From assembly GCF_003955735.1 (NCBI RefSeq), contig NZ_CP034464.1, positions 4,588,001 to 4,652,000 on the forward strand: DNA of 64,000 bases, written 5' to 3'. The position numbers and the translations under genes were made by a program. A model generated the notes under the pieces. That model saw nothing but the letters and a program-made list of their open reading frames with translations, was not told where the DNA came from and did not search any database. Every line of letters begins with the position of its first letter. Within the stretch, counting starts at the first letter, position 1. This stretch comes from Undibacterium parvum (GTDB taxonomy: Bacteria; Pseudomonadota; Gammaproteobacteria; Burkholderiales; Burkholderiaceae_D). Positions 1 to 9,093 of this stretch are shown one piece after another.

Positions 1-3000
1 GATGACGAACAGGCTGGAGTTAGGTAGCGTCAATCGTGGTGCGAGACTGAGTATGACGTCACGCGCACGCTCACCTGTGCCGCTGGCAGCAATGCTCAGT
101 ATCGTCAAGGGGCTGTGATCTACTGCCTTTGCCTGAGCAGCGCTGTGGCTGCCGATCGCGATACTTTGGGCTGCAACAGCGCTGGCCAGATTCGATACCC
201 CAGCCTGATTGACGGTGCCAGCCGAACTGAGCTGGCCATTGACATTAATCGCGCTCAGGCTGCGATCATTGCCACTCGCGGCGGCATTGCTGCCAGCCAG
301 ACTAGCATCGGCCAGCGCGCCAGATCCAGCCAGGGTTTTGCTGGCCACTGTATTGCCGCCATTGGCTAGGTAGGTGTAGTTGCTTAAGACTAGGCTGGTG
401 ACTTCTGGTGCGCCTGTATAACTGACCCATGGGATTGGAATTTCAACGGTGTCATTCCCGTTAAATATACCGTGATGTTCATGATCGCGCATGCCTACCT
501 GTCCGTTCTCTGTGACAGACTTGCTACCTACAGTGCCCTGATTAATAACAGCTGTACCAGCAATCGCGATCGCGCCGCCAGCGACAATAGTGCTATTGTC
601 ATTGAGCTTGCTGCCGTTGCCCTGAATGCTGATGCTGCCAGCCGCCGATATCTGGGCTGGTTTGGTCGAGGTGATTTCAGTTTCTTCAGTTTTGCGGTCA
701 GTGATCTTATAGTAAGTCCAGCGGTTAATTACCCGGGACTGTACGTCGGCGTTGTAGGCTGCGATTTTCGCGCCGAGCGCCTCGTAGGCCGCGTCGGTAC
801 GTTGTGTGACGGTTTGCGTGTAAGTATCAAACGCCGGCCAATAGCTACCACATGCGCCACTCATATTTCGTATGGAGGCGCTATCGGCATTACTGGTCAT
901 GCAGTCAGAATCACCGGATGGTAGTGACGGCGCAGTCAGATCATTTATCACCGGTGCAGCGACCTTAAATAAACTCCAGGCGGCATCGTTAGCAGTGTAA
1001 TTCACCGACGTCGAACAAACCGTTTCATCTGCCGCCGGGCTGTAGTGGCACTGGGTTGTTTTGGATGGTGGCCTGGTGGCTATCCCAAATTGCGCAATCG
1101 GATAAACCGTACTTGGGAGCACATAACACCAGAGGCTATAGTCGCAATTTGGCACTATGCCTAATTCAGTGGAGAGGTATTTAGTCGGGCTGCCTAGCGG
1201 CTGTACGAAAGTAATATTAACTGGTGTATTGGTCGTGTGTACCGCAGTCTGTATGAGATCATTACGGTTAATGAAATTTCCCACTGACAAATCAATATTG
1301 CGGCCTGCCTCGATATTTGAAGAGGCGTTTAACAAGCTGCCCAACTCACCGAGTGGCTGGCCGTTTTGGGCCAGGCTGCCGGCCATTACGATATCGTTAT
1401 AAGCATAAATGCTGGCACCATTGCTATTATTGACGGCGCCACCACCTAGAAACATGCTATCGCGCGCGCCCAGAAAACCGCTGCCGCTGTTGTTGAGGGT
1501 GCCACTTTGTATGCTGAGCTGATCGCCGTAAATGCGGCCGGTATTGTCTATGCTATTGGCATTGATTTGAGTCGTGCTGCCATCGATCAAGCCGGTGTTA
1601 TTTAAATTGCCGCTTAGATTGAGGCGGGTGGTTGTGGCACTGATCTCGCCGGAATTAATCAGATTGCCGGTGTTGGCGGTAAAGCTGTCGTTGGCCTTGA
1701 TCACGCCGCTGTTATTGATGTTGCTGGCGTTGACCGTGAGGTTTTTTTGCGCCGACAATAAGCCGGTATTGCTGTAGTCACCGGCGATGTTAAGGGTGAC
1801 GTTATTTTGTGAAGCAACGCTACCGCCGAACGCGCCGCTAGCGGTGCTGATCACAAGCTCTTTGTCGGCGACCAGATAGCCGTTGGCATTGTTTAAACTG
1901 GGTGCATTGAGCACCAGGGTATTTTTAGCAGTGAGCGTCCCATTGCTATTATCGACAAGGGCGGCAGTGATCGTCGCATTATTGGCGGCGCGAACGACCC
2001 CGCCACTATTGCTCAAACTGTTGGCATTGAGTGTCAGGTTGCCTGCGTCTATGGTACCGGACGAGTTATCAAGGCTAGCGGCATTGATGAGGGCGTTGGC
2101 ATTGGTGGTGAGATTGCCGCCGCGATTATCTAGCGCGCCATTCAAGTTGAGCGCCAAATCGCCTTTGGCATTGAGTCGTCCGCTGCGATTGTCGATATTT
2201 ACCGCTTGCACTGTGGTGACTGCATTACTGGTAATGAGCCCAGTACGATTGTCTAGCGTGCCTGAACTGGTGATGTTGTTGTTACCACTACTGGCGATAA
2301 AGCCGCTCTGATTATTGAGGTCGCCGGTTTGGAGCCGCAATTTGGCGGCGCTAACGATACCGGCATTGCTTGCACTATTGGTGTTAACCAAGGCATTGCC
2401 GTTGGTACTGATAGTAGCGTCGCCTGCGGCCTCGATCAAACCGGCGTTATTGCTGAGCGCTAGCGTATTGGCATTGAGTGTCCCGGCGGCGAGTATTTGG
2501 CCGCCATTATTGTTCAGACTACCCAAGTTCAAACTCAGATCTTTTGCGCTGATCAAACCTGCATTTTGATTACTCGTGCTGCCCGCTTGCACATTCAAAT
2601 TGCCGCTTGCCTGCATTTTACCGGCATCGTTGTTCAAGCTTTGTCCATGCGTATTGATGCTCTGGTCCGATTGCAAGCTCGCCAAAGTACCGCCAGTATT
2701 GGTGAGCGCAGCGCTGTTGATGTTGACACTGCCATTGGCGATCAGCAAGCCACCGGCATTGTTCAGATTGCCTGCAGCATCGACTTGTAAACTGCTGGCT
2801 GCAGTGATGCGGCCGGCGTTATTGCCGTTTAAGCTGGCGGCCTGTATCGCACTGCTGCCATCGGACATCATGCGGCCATTGTTATTGGTCAGTGCGGCGC
2901 TGGCATTGATATTGAGTGCGCTACCGGCATTGATGCTGCCGCCCGTATTGTCGATATTGTTGGCGAGGATGTTCGCCTGGCTATTGGCTGCAATCACACC

Positions 3001-6000
3001 TGTGGCTTGTGCTGTGCCAGCGTTAGCGCCGCGATTAAGGATATCACCGGCCTGCAGGGTGAGCGCCTTCTGCGCGCGGATGATGCCCAGATCATTCTTC
3101 AGTTCCTGCGCATGGGTGTTGATCAACAGATCACCCTGGCTACCGATCACGCCAGCGCTGTTATCTAACGCTTGACTAGAGATCGTGAGCGCCGTGGTAC
3201 CGATAATTTGGCCCGCCAGCGATCCGTTGATGCTACGGTTCTCTAGCTTGCCGCTTGTGATAGTGAGGCTTTGCGCCGTCGCGATACTGCCGCCATCATT
3301 ATTGATACTGCCCGCGTTGATCTGCGCATTGGCACGCGCTAATACAGTTCCGCTATTGTTGAGTGCGCCAGTTACGTTCAGTGTCAGATCGCGTCCAGCT
3401 TCCGCATTGGCGGTGCCAGTTTGCAGCAGTTGCGTAGCTTGTATATTGAGGTCACGTCCGGCTAACAGCTTACCATTGGCATTGCTGACGATGCCGTTTG
3501 CAGTGATCTGCAGATCTTGGGCGGCTTGTAGCGTAGCGGCCGAGGTGTCCAGATCGGTCGTGCTAAGTATGGCATTGCCGTTGGCGGCGATCACCGCGGC
3601 GTTGCGACTTAACAGGCTACCGCTCTGCAATTGCAGATCGCCCTGTGCGATGATACGTCCACCATCGTTCTTGAGCTGCTGTCCTTGGGTATGAATGAGA
3701 AGATTGCCGCTACTTTGCGCATTCGCTGCCAGCTTAAGCGCGCTAATCTCACCTTGGGTATTGTCTAACGCCTGGCTGGTGATGCTGGTCACACTCTGAC
3801 TAGAGAGCTTACCGCCCAGATTAGTGAGTGCAGCCGCAGTGATGCTCAGATCACCACCGGAGACAATATTGCCTCCCGTGTTATCGAGCTGCTGGCCCTG
3901 CGTGTTGATTGCCAGCGCCTTGCCGGTATAGATGGTGCCGCCCTGGTTGTCGATCCGACCCGATTGCAGAGTAAGGCCTTGCATGCCCAGCACTTGTCCG
4001 GCGTGATTATCCAGAGTGCCACTGCCTAATTGTAGGCTAGCGGCGTTGGCCGCGCTGATGCTCGCTTGGGTATTATTGAGCGCTGCCGCCTTGATGCTGA
4101 GATCATGATTGCTGACGATACTGCCGAGCGTATTGTTTAAGGCAGTGCTACCGCTGAGCGCCACGCGCACATCGGACAAGCCAGAAATCTGGCCCTGACG
4201 ATTGTCTAGTCCGACCGCATCCAACGTGATGCTTTGATTGGCAAGTACCTTACCTTGTTGGTTGTCTATGCTACCGGCAAGCACATTGAGTTTGTTGCCG
4301 GCGCTGATTTGCCCCGCTTGGTTATTCAGGTCTCCCGTAGTCAGATTTAACATCGCATCAGAAGCAATGATGCCGCCGACGTTGTTGAGCGCCGCGCCTT
4401 TATTGGCAATAGTCAGTGCGGTTTTAGCAGAGACCGTACCACTCTGGTTGCTGAACAAACCCTGTGTCGTAATCAGCGCAGCTTGCTCACTTACCAGCAT
4501 CCCATGGTCATTATTAAGAAGTTGACTGGCATTGATCTCCAGCTCCTTACTTGCCAATAACTTGCCGGCACTGTTATCGATGACACCCGATGTGGTGACG
4601 GCCAATGCGCCGTTGGCCAACACAGTACCACCCCTGTTATCCAAAGATGCCGCCTGCAGCCTGATGTCGCGTTGCGCTAGCCAAAGGCCCGCGGTGTTAC
4701 TCACGGCACCTGATGCGTTGGCTTGTATGTTAAGACCTGCATTAAGTTGAGCGGCACTCGCCTGCAGTCCACCATCAATGGCGCGTAAAACGAGGTTCCC
4801 GTCCGAGGCTAACTGGCTACCGGACAAGTTGATATTTTGCGCTTGCAATTGAAGATCACCACTGGCCAAGAGCTTGCCATTGCGGTCGCTGATACTGCCA
4901 GCAGTGAGCGCCAGAGCGCCGCCACTGTAAATACTGCCGCTATTATTGGCACTGCCGCTGACAGAAATACTCGCAGCATCGGCGCTACGTTGGGAGATAT
5001 TGCCTTGATTGTCCAGGCTTGTGGCTCGTATCGTCAGGGGGCCTTTGCTTTCCATCGTTCCTAGCTGCACCAACGCCCCGGCGCTACCGACCGCAATTGC
5101 AGCGTCACTTACTGTTTGACCAGACAAGTTGGCGTTTGCCGTTGTCTCGATTTGTATATTTTGTTTGGCGTAACTATCTTTGAGGCTCAGGTCGCCATTG
5201 GCGGACAAGACCAAATTGCCTTGCAAGGCCGCGATGCGACCGGTGCTATTGACACCAAGACCGCGCTCAGTGGCGACCATATAGACTTGATTGGCGTACA
5301 TCCCGCCAAGCTCTTTAATATCAATGGCGAAACGTGGCGTTGCACCAGCGCCTGACTGCGAAATCGCTTGTAATGTTCCGTATAGAAGCTGATTGGTACC
5401 GGCAATCGCATTAAGGTTTTTAGCCCAGACCTCGCCTTCTATCACCATGCCGCGGGCCATCAGATCCAGTTGCTCGATATTTGCGGCGTTTAATCCAGCG
5501 CTGCCTATCGTGATTTGTCCCTGACGTACATCAAACCCTTTGATGGATCCATCGGCGGCAAATTGCGTACTACCGGTTGTTAGCGTGCTACGACCGGCAT
5601 TAAGAAAGCCGCAGCCGTCGCAACTGATGCCATTGGGATTGGCGATCACGATATCCGCACGTTGCCCTGCTACTTCTATTGTTCCACGTAGTTGCGATGA
5701 ATTTGCTGAGATCACTTCATTGAGGATGATACGGGCCGGTGTGACGCCTAATTGCAAATTGCCGCTAATCCAGCCGCCTAGTTTTGACTGCACATTATTT
5801 GCACTGTTATTGAGTATCAGGCCGTTCTGGTTAACATTAAACTGATCGTATTGGTTGCGCGACACCCCAGCGGCACTAGGTGGTGCGATATGAGCGATAG
5901 GCACCCCATTGAGCGCCGCATCCATTATGGCGCGCTGGCCTGCCGCGGCGCTGGCGGCTGGCGTGATCGCTAAGTTGCCAGTAGCAGTTTGGGCGTAGGC

Positions 6001-6123
6001 TGGCAAAATACTCTGCCACAAATACAAAACGGTAAACGCCTTGGTGGCGATGCGAACCCAGGGCTTCTGTGCCGGGCGTATCATTTCAGCGTTTCGTGTC
6101 GTTTGTATTTGTTGCGTTTTCAT
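1..6123 (-). CDS. TpsA: filamentous haemagglutinin/CdiA-type giant exoprotein, C-terminus outside window
   Basis: Secreted partner of a two-partner (type Vb) secretion system, predicted to form a long beta-helical surface filament. One frame stays open from the ATG at 6123 to base 1 (2041 residues, no stop seen); I spot-checked the frame at six places. A long signal peptide ends near PAYAQ (41-45). The TPS/haemagglutination domain follows (about 50-300), with NQYDQFNV at 90-97 and the diagnostic NPNGI at 162-166, then ISCDGCG. Residues about 330-1590 are dozens of degenerate repeats of roughly 20-25 residues (LDNxxGxIxAxxxLxIxA type). A non-repetitive part with paired cysteines (about 1660-1760) follows, and the visible end is LPNSSLFVI (2033-2041). 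In CdiA-like proteins a similar LPxSxLF segment precedes the ETDPRFANY region, so much of the protein, possibly including a toxin tip, probably lies to the left. tpsB is directly upstream. Family assignment is sure; adhesin versus CDI toxin is open. Confidence 0.93.
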   Translation of the reverse strand, partial: MKTQQIQTTRNAEMIRPAQKPWVRIATKAFTVLYLWQSILPAYAQTATGNLAITPAASAAAGQRAIMDAALNGVPIAHIAPPSAAGVSRNQYDQFNVNQNGLILNNSANNVQSKLGGWISGNLQLGVTPARIILNEVISANSSQLRGTIEVAGQRADIVIANPNGISCDGCGFLNAGRSTLTTGSTQFAADGSIKGFDVRQGQITIGSAGLNAANIEQLDLMARGMVIEGEVWAKNLNAIAGTNQLLYGTLQAISQSGAGATPRFAIDIKELGGMYANQVYMVATERGLGVNSTGRIAALQGNLVLSANGDLSLKDSYAKQNIQIETTANANLSGQTVSDAAIAVGSAGALVQLGTMESKGPLTIRATSLDNQGNISQRSADAASISVSGSANNSGSIYSGGALALTAGSISDRNGKLLASGDLQLQAQNINLSGSQLASDGNLVLRAIDGGLQASAAQLNAGLNIQANASGAVSNTAGLWLAQRDIRLQAASLDNRGGTVLANGALAVTTSGVIDNSAGKLLASKELEINASQLLNNDHGMLVSEQAALITTQGLFSNQSGTVSAKTALTIANKGAALNNVGGIIASDAMLNLTTGDLNNQAGQISAGNKLNVLAGSIDNQQGKVLANQSITLDAVGLDNRQGQISGLSDVRVALSGSTALNNTLGSIVSNHDLSIKAAALNNTQASISAANAASLQLGSGTLDNHAGQVLGMQGLTLQSGRIDNQGGTIYTGKALAINTQGQQLDNTGGNIVSGGDLSITAAALTNLGGKLSSQSVTSITSQALDNTQGEISALKLAANAQSSGNLLIHTQGQQLKNDGGRIIAQGDLQLQSGSLLSRNAAVIAANGNAILSTTDLDTSAATLQAAQDLQITANGIVSNANGKLLAGRDLNIQATQLLQTGTANAEAGRDLTLNVTGALNNSGTVLARANAQINAGSINNDGGSIATAQSLTITSGKLENRSINGSLAGQIIGTTALTISSQALDNSAGVIGSQGDLLINTHAQELKNDLGIIRAQKALTLQAGDILNRGANAGTAQATGVIAANSQANILANNIDNTGGSINAGSALNINASAALTNNNGRMMSDGSSAIQAASLNGNNAGRITAASSLQVDAAGNLNNAGGLLIANGSVNINSAALTNTGGTLASLQSDQSINTHGQSLNNDAGKMQASGNLNVQAGSTSNQNAGLISAKDLSLNLGSLNNNGGQILAAGTLNANTLALSNNAGLIEAAGDATISTNGNALVNTNSASNAGIVSAAKLRLQTGDLNNQSGFIASSGNNNITSSGTLDNRTGLITSNAVTTVQAVNIDNRSGRLNAKGDLALNLNGALDNRGGNLTTNANALINAASLDNSSGTIDAGNLTLNANSLSNSGGVVRAANNATITAALVDNSNGTLTAKNTLVLNAPSLNNANGYLVADKELVISTASGAFGGSVASQNNVTLNIAGDYSNTGLLSAQKNLTVNASNINNSGVIKANDSFTANTGNLINSGEISATTTRLNLSGNLNNTGLIDGSTTQINANSIDNTGRIYGDQLSIQSGTLNNSGSGFLGARDSMFLGGGAVNNSNGASIYAYNDIVMAGSLAQNGQPLGELGSLLNASSNIEAGRNIDLSVGNFINRNDLIQTAVHTTNTPVNITFVQPLGSPTKYLSTELGIVPNCDYSLWCYVLPSTVYPIAQFGIATRPPSKTTQCHYSPAADETVCSTSVNYTANDAAWSLFKVAAPVINDLTAPSLPSGDSDCMTSNADSASIRNMSGACGSYWPAFDTYTQTVTQRTDAAYEALGAKIAAYNADVQSRVINRWTYYKITDRKTEETEITSTKPAQISAAGSISIQGNGSKLNDNSTIVAGGAIAIAGTAVINQGTVGSKSVTENGQVGMRDHEHHGIFNGNDTVEIPIPWVSYTGAPEVTSLVLSNYTYLANGGNTVASKTLAGSGALADASLAGSNAAASGNDRSLSAINVNGQLSSAGTVNQAGVSNLASAVAAQSIAIGSHSAAQAKAVDHSPLTILSIAASGTGERARDVILSLAPRLTLPNSSLFVI

Positions 6124-6155
6124 TTGAAAATTTCCAAAAATAACTTTTATGCTCC

Positions 6156-6182
6156 GCTGCTGTGAAAAATTCTCACAGCAGC
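6156..6182. other. Intercistronic stem-loop between tpsB and tpsA
   Basis: A perfect 10-bp inverted repeat (GCTGCTGTGA and TCACAGCAGC) with a 7-base loop sits in the 141-base gap between the tpsB stop and the tpsA start. No U-run follows on the minus strand, so it is not a clear terminator. It could stabilise or separate the two cistrons' messages. Confidence 0.5.
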
Positions 6183-6264
6183 CGGCTAGTTGTGTTTGTT
6201 CTGTAGGGCGTTGCTAAGACCAGATAAAACTCGTACCTATTCGTGCCCGGCGTAACTCTGAGCG

Positions 6265-8088
6265 CTAATAGGCATAGGTCAGTGAGAGATAAGGGTTCCA
6301 GCGCAGGGTCTGAAATCCCTCGGGGTGATACAGAGGTGTGCCTAGCGACATATCCAGTTGCAGAGCTTTGCTCTTTATTCTGACGCCTGCTGCTATACCG
6401 GCCAATTTATTACCGATCAAATTGCCTACGCTAGCGCCACCAACCTGGCCAAAATCAAGTGCAAGATAACTACTACTATCGATGCCATCGAAGAAAGGGG
6501 TAAATGTTGATACTTCGTTGCGCAGAATTATTCCGCTTTCTGAGAGTAAGACACTATCGCCATCAAAACCACGCACACTGGAGCGTCCCCCAATGCTGAT
6601 CTGGTCTATTGCTAATGTTTTGTCGCTGGTGTGCTGGCCTTGTAGCGCACCTAAATATTGATAGTTCCGCGCGCCCAACTGAAATGTCTGATTTAAAGTG
6701 ACGTGTAGTGTCGTTAATTGGGGGCGTAAGGTGAGGCCACCGTCGGCGGCTCCTGCGAAGTCATCTTGTGCATCCCGCCACGGCATTCCCTGCCTATGCC
6801 CGAGATCAAACTCGATACTGCCTTGTCCGAGCAATTGCTTGAAGTTGATGCCAGCTTCAAAATTCGTGGTGCGACGGCGTTGTACCAGCAGCTCTACGTC
6901 ATCGAGAAAGCTTTCGGCGTGGCGGGTCGATACGCCAGCGAATACCCCTGCTTTGCTTGACGCTGTTCGTAAGGCCAGGAAATTCCACTTAAAGTCTTTA
7001 CTGGCACTATTCCCACTAGATAAAAAACGTACCGTGGTGCCCTGCACTATCTGGGCAAATTGATTTGAACTCTGTGAGTATGAAAAATTGTGAAAACCCC
7101 AGGGAATACTATAACTGGCGGAGTATCCGCGACTATGATGATCGCTACTTGGGTGCTCCAGATTGCTATTCACTCCAAAATTGAGTATATCATTTAAGCC
7201 CAGCAGATTCTCCATTGCGAAATAGCCTGATAATTGGGTGCGTCCTAAGCTTGACGAGCCAGAATTATCGATCGTGACACCGCCGTGCATTCGGTCTTGC
7301 ACGGGGCCTAATTGCCGCTCTATGAAAACGATGCTGGTATCAGGCTCCTGGCCCGGCTCAATTCTGGTCGCAACAGATTGACTAGAAAGGCGTTTCATTT
7401 GCTCTACGCCTTGTTCAAGATCACGGATATTCAGAATGTTGCCCTTGCTGGTAGGAAATGCATTCCACCAAGTACCCCAGGCAGTATCGAGAACATCGCC
7501 AGTGATCCCCGATTTAATCATACGTAATTCGGAAACACGGCCAACCTGCAATGCAAACACCAGTCTGCCATCGCGTAGATTTTGTTGAGGCAAACTAACA
7601 CGCGTCGTGGCGTAGCCCAATTCTATTAATTTAGCGTCAAGTGTAGAGGCAATCAGACGCAAACCTTGCACGCCAGCGCAGTGATATAGAAAAGGCCGAA
7701 CGGTTGCTTGTAACCAACTGAAGCGCCATGCACTTGCACCGGTAAACTCTACTTCTGAAATAGAGAAGCACGGCGACTCGATTGGCAATGTGGCGACAAC
7801 TTTGGTAGTTTGTGGGCGAGTCAGAACATCAGATTTTGCTTGCAGTAACTGCTGCTGCTCCCGCGTACGTTCTTCTTGACGTCGCAAACCATCCTGATCG
7901 AGAAAAAGTTTAGCTGGCGAATTTGGGGATGCTGGAATAGCCTGAGAAAAGCTTAATTGTACCGGCAGCAGCGCTAGGCTAACTATGAGTAGCCGGCGGC
8001 GTAAAAACGACAAAGAAACGATTGTTTTTGCTGTTGGAATTAAAGAGACGGTGCGGCGTTTTGGTGTTTTACTATACGATAATTGCAT
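6265..8088 (-). CDS. TpsB outer-membrane transporter of two-partner secretion (ShlB/FhaC/CdiB family)
   Basis: An Omp85-superfamily pore that exports the TpsA protein encoded directly downstream. At 607 residues it has the usual size of the family. A basic N-terminal stretch precedes a hydrophobic signal segment (about 33-50, ending SFSQA). Then come a charged helix (about 62-85), POTRA domains (about 105-260, beginning CFSISEVEF) and a beta-barrel. SSVRGF near residue 510 is the conserved VRG(F/Y) motif of the barrel's inward loop 6, and the protein ends in an aromatic residue (TYAY), as outer-membrane barrels do. The long n-region suggests the true start may be somewhat downstream; no Shine-Dalgarno sequence is obvious at 8088. 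Gene order tpsB then tpsA is the arrangement of cdiBA-type loci. Confidence 0.93.
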   Translation of the reverse strand: MQLSYSKTPKRRTVSLIPTAKTIVSLSFLRRRLLIVSLALLPVQLSFSQAIPASPNSPAKLFLDQDGLRRQEERTREQQQLLQAKSDVLTRPQTTKVVATLPIESPCFSISEVEFTGASAWRFSWLQATVRPFLYHCAGVQGLRLIASTLDAKLIELGYATTRVSLPQQNLRDGRLVFALQVGRVSELRMIKSGITGDVLDTAWGTWWNAFPTSKGNILNIRDLEQGVEQMKRLSSQSVATRIEPGQEPDTSIVFIERQLGPVQDRMHGGVTIDNSGSSSLGRTQLSGYFAMENLLGLNDILNFGVNSNLEHPSSDHHSRGYSASYSIPWGFHNFSYSQSSNQFAQIVQGTTVRFLSSGNSASKDFKWNFLALRTASSKAGVFAGVSTRHAESFLDDVELLVQRRRTTNFEAGINFKQLLGQGSIEFDLGHRQGMPWRDAQDDFAGAADGGLTLRPQLTTLHVTLNQTFQLGARNYQYLGALQGQHTSDKTLAIDQISIGGRSSVRGFDGDSVLLSESGIILRNEVSTFTPFFDGIDSSSYLALDFGQVGGASVGNLIGNKLAGIAAGVRIKSKALQLDMSLGTPLYHPEGFQTLRWNPYLSLTYAY

Positions 8089-8172
8089 AAATTCAAAGTA
8101 GTATTCGAGCTAACAGCGCGGAATTGTACTTGAATGTTGTAGTATATTAATAATATGTCGGAGTAAATGACA

Positions 8173-8625
8173 TTAATTCTCATTCGCTTTGAATTTTACT
8201 TCGCCCTCACCCTCGCCCATCTCGCTACGCACATGGCGTAATTTTCTGAGGCGTTTTCTGGTGTACATGACAACGTGAAAACTCAAAAACAGGCAGGCGG
8301 CGATCGGCATAAGGGCGAGGATAAACCACGCCAGGCCTTTAAAGTTGCCGTAGATTGAGGGTTTTTCAGCTGTGACTTTGGCGGGAATATTGCGGGCGCT
8401 ATCGAGCGTCGCGACGGCCGCAATACTGGGAGGGACAACGAAGACTGGTTGGGCGCTCAGAACTTGAAAATCGGCAGGCGCAGTGCGCATATCCCGACTT
8501 TCACAAGTTGCTTCAGAAAAGACTTTCTCACCACTTTTACTGAGGCAGACGTTGGCTGCTGTTTGTGCTTGCCCTAGGCAGGGCAACATCATCAGACTAA
8601 GAGCAAAAAAACTTTTTAGATTCAT
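8173..8625 (-). CDS. Small exported protein with one C-terminal membrane segment, function unknown
   Basis: I do not recognise this 150-residue protein with certainty. It has a signal peptide (1-20, ending LGQAQ). The mature start contains CLSKSGEKVFSEATCESR, which resembles the short two-cysteine motif of DUF4124-type periplasmic proteins. A hydrophobic helix lies at about 96-118, followed by a basic cytoplasmic-type tail (YTRKRLRKLR) and an acidic Gly/Glu end. It reads in the same direction as tpsB, 84 bases upstream of it, so co-transcription is possible. It is divergent from feoA. It may be an anchored periplasmic protein. Confidence 0.7.
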   Translation of the reverse strand: MNLKSFFALSLMMLPCLGQAQTAANVCLSKSGEKVFSEATCESRDMRTAPADFQVLSAQPVFVVPPSIAAVATLDSARNIPAKVTAEKPSIYGNFKGLAWFILALMPIAACLFLSFHVVMYTRKRLRKLRHVRSEMGEGEGEVKFKANEN

Positions 8626-8742
8626 AATTTAGATTCATAACTTACATCGGTTTCTGATTTTAAGGCGCAATCATACCAGAGCAAAGACTGCGGCATATCA
8701 AGTAAAGGCAACTCTTGGCGCTGCGAGTATTGAATCAAAGTC

Positions 8743-8767
8743 GATAATGATATATATTCTCATTACC
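8743..8767. promoter_or_regulatory. Candidate Fur box upstream of feoA
   Basis: GATAATGATATATATTCTC matches the 19-base Fur consensus GATAATGATAATCATTATC at 15 positions by hand count. It also contains the imperfect inverted repeat ATAATGA/TCATTAC. It lies 33-57 bases before the feoA ATG, where iron-loaded Fur would block the promoter. Confidence 0.65.
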
Positions 8768-8799
8768 ATTTAGATTTCAGCCGCTAGTCGGAAACACCA

Positions 8800-9093
8800 A
8801 TGAATAAGCTAACAAACCCCCACTCCAGCACCAATACCTTGGATAGGCTCAAAGTGGGTAGCAGCGCGACCGTTGTTGATGTCGCTGTTTCTGACAGCAT
8901 GAAGCCACAAGATGGACTGAATCTAACCCGTCGCCTGAAAGAAATTGGCTTTGTGAAGGGGGAATCTGTACGCATACTCCATCGCGGCTACTTTGGCGGC
9001 GAGCCAATTGCGGTACGCATAGGGCAATCCACCTTTGCTTTACGCAACTTTGAGGCGGCACTGATAGGTATAGCCCCGCTTGGAATTGCTTGA
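8800..9093 (+). CDS. feoA: FeoA, small SH3-like component of ferrous iron uptake
   Basis: A 97-residue cytoplasmic protein that supports the FeoB ferrous iron transporter, probably by binding its G-domain. The FeoA core is visible: LTRRLKEIGFVKGESVRILHRG followed by GEPIAVRIGQSTFALRNFEA, the usual beta-barrel with the conserved G-x-P-I-x-V-R-x-G. It carries about 20 more N-terminal residues than minimal FeoA. The stop overlaps the feoB start (TGATG), so the two are translationally coupled. The upstream Fur-like box indicates iron repression. Confidence 0.93.
   Translation: MNKLTNPHSSTNTLDRLKVGSSATVVDVAVSDSMKPQDGLNLTRRLKEIGFVKGESVRILHRGYFGGEPIAVRIGQSTFALRNFEAALIGIAPLGIA

Noticed and set aside
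1000..5400. Short near-regular repeats that might suggest a CRISPR array
   Set aside because: They are degenerate codon-level repeats inside one long open frame, with no constant spacers and no identical repeat units.
115..5845. Many plus-strand open frames of 70-200 codons across the first 6 kb
   Set aside because: They are antisense shadows of the repeat-rich tpsA gene; compositions are Leu/Ala/Pro-rich and repetitive, and none has Shine-Dalgarno or domain support.
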